Source of the DNA: Prevotellaceae bacterium
Lineage (GTDB): Bacteria > Bacteroidota > Bacteroidia > Bacteroidales > UBA932
DNA: 5,404 bases
Reading direction: 5' to 3'
NCBI GenBank assembly: GCA_031289995.1
Contig: JAITOI010000111.1
Location: 1 to 5,404 of the forward strand
Part shown: piece after piece, positions 4,586-5,404 of the stretch
Position numbering within the stretch: position 1 is the first letter of the stretch
How the letters are laid out: each line of letters begins with the position of its first letter
Notes under the pieces: model-generated
Told to the model about the DNA's origin: nothing
Databases searched by the model: none
What the model saw: the letters and a program-made list of their open reading frames with translations, nothing else
Made by a program: the position numbers and the translations under genes

Positions 4586-5404
4586 ATGAGCAACGAGATA
4601 AACGTAGGCCACATCAAGCTTGGCGGCAGCCTACCCGTTCGCCTGCAATCGATGACCAACACCAGCACGCTCGACGTGCAGGCCACCGTTGAGCAGTGCC
4701 TCGCCATTGCCAACGCGGGCGCCGACTTGGTGCGCATCACAGCTCAGGGCTTGCGCGAGGCGGAGGCGCTACAGCACATCAGGCAGATGTTGCGGAACAA
4801 GGGATGCAGCGTTCCGCTGGTGGCCGACATTCACTTCAATCCGGCGGCGGCCGAAGTGGCGGCGCAGCACGTGGAGAAGGTGCGCATCAACCCTGGCAAC
4901 TTTGTTGACCGTGGTAGCGCAACGGACGAGCCGACCATGCTACGCGAAAAATTTGTGCACCTAATCAAGCTCTGCAAGGCGCACCACACCGCGCTGCGCG
5001 TAGGCGTCAACCACGGCTCGCTGAGCGCCCGCATGACCGCCAAATTCGGCGACACACCGCATGGTATGGTGGAGTCGGCAATGGAATTTTTGCGCATCTG
5101 CTGCGACGAAAAATTTAGAAATGTGGTGGTGTCGATGAAGTCGAGCAACACGCGCGTGATGGTGTACGCCACGCGGCTGCTCGCGCTGCGTATGGCCTGC
5201 GAGGGCATGGGCTTCCCGCTGCACCTGGGCGTTACGGAGGCTGGCGAGGGCGAAGATGGCCGCATCAAGTCGGCGGTGGGCATTGGCTCGCTGCTGGCCG
5301 AGGGGCTGGGCGACACCATTCGCGTGTCGCTCACCGAAGACCCGCAAAACGAAATTCCGGTGGCAAAGCAGCTCGTAGAGTACATCGCCTCGCCCCGCAT
5401 CGCC
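4586..5404 (+). CDS. ispG: 4-hydroxy-3-methylbut-2-enyl diphosphate synthase (IspG), 5' part, runs off the window
   Basis: IspG, also called GcpE, converts MEcPP to HMBPP in the MEP isoprenoid pathway, using a [4Fe-4S] cluster and reduced ferredoxin or flavodoxin, in the cytoplasm. The 273 codons seen cover the N-terminal TIM barrel. Family signatures are plain: LQSMTNTSTLD (20-30), VADIHFNP (79-86), VRINPGN (99-105), VGVNHGSLS (139-147), GMVESAMEFLRIC, LHLGVTEAGEGEDGRIKSAV (212-231) and GDTIRVSLTEDP (242-253). The three cluster-binding Cys residues lie in the missing C-terminal part. Sequence form (NHGSLS, GMVESAMEFL, HLGVTEAG-GEDGRIK) is that of the long Bacteroidota/plant-type enzyme of about 600 residues, which has an extra central domain. 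The region between NPGN and NHGSLS looks about ten residues shorter than in relatives I recall. The ATG at 4586 follows an in-frame A/T-rich gap of 11 bases and gives a start typical of the family. It is last in the visible operon. Confidence 0.96.
   Translation, partial: MSNEINVGHIKLGGSLPVRLQSMTNTSTLDVQATVEQCLAIANAGADLVRITAQGLREAEALQHIRQMLRNKGCSVPLVADIHFNPAAAEVAAQHVEKVRINPGNFVDRGSATDEPTMLREKFVHLIKLCKAHHTALRVGVNHGSLSARMTAKFGDTPHGMVESAMEFLRICCDEKFRNVVVSMKSSNTRVMVYATRLLALRMACEGMGFPLHLGVTEAGEGEDGRIKSAVGIGSLLAEGLGDTIRVSLTEDPQNEIPVAKQLVEYIASPRIA

Noticed and set aside
4831..5400. Minus-strand frame of 189 codons
   Set aside because: It is opposite ispG, whose plus-strand translation carries many family signatures. 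The Ser-rich product is an antisense artefact.

Overview
The window looks like part of a Bacteroidota chromosome, most likely order Bacteroidales. Four things point there. The protein families are typical of the phylum: an Ig-like (Big_5-type) lipoprotein, a PorT-type outer-membrane barrel, a secreted HMA protein ending in LPGCCKY, and an IspG most like the Bacteroidota form. Two divergent promoters carry the TAnnTTTG -7 element. Most starts are preceded by A/T-rich sequence, not Shine-Dalgarno sequence. The left flank is full of short hairpin repeats. Species cannot be told from the sequence.

Layout. Bases 1-579 hold no convincing gene. They are a patchwork of hairpins, tandem repeats and a 62-bp direct repeat present twice. 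Bases 580-1337, minus strand, hold a type II toxin-antitoxin pair in HigBA order: a RelE/Gp49-like toxin first, then an XRE-family antitoxin, overlapping by four bases. An imperfect 22-bp hairpin begins 7 bases past the antitoxin stop. Bases 1338-1523 are a divergent promoter region serving the toxin-antitoxin pair leftward and the next operon rightward. Bases 1524-5404, plus strand, hold four closely packed genes: a secreted heavy-metal-associated protein, a large lipoprotein with Ig-like and beta-sandwich domains, an outer-membrane beta-barrel protein, and the first 273 codons of ispG, which runs off the right edge.

How the genes fit together. The rightward genes are separated by only 24, 12 and 11 bases and have no visible internal promoter or terminator, so they probably share a transcript. 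Three products are envelope proteins and one is the [4Fe-4S] enzyme of the penultimate step of the MEP isoprenoid pathway. No direct functional link is evident beyond a shared core-genome setting. The toxin-antitoxin pair has clearly lower GC content than the ispG operon and sits beside the repeat-rich stretch, so it looks like an accessory insertion next to a core operon.

Most interesting points. In the two 62-bp repeats, every difference lies between perfectly kept inverted arms. A 14-base motif occurs three times. The antitoxin's C-terminal third appears to be encoded by a CACAGAG/CTCTGTG-rich repeat. An in-frame 12-bp duplication lies in the HMA domain. I see no strong evidence of a wholly new multi-gene system.
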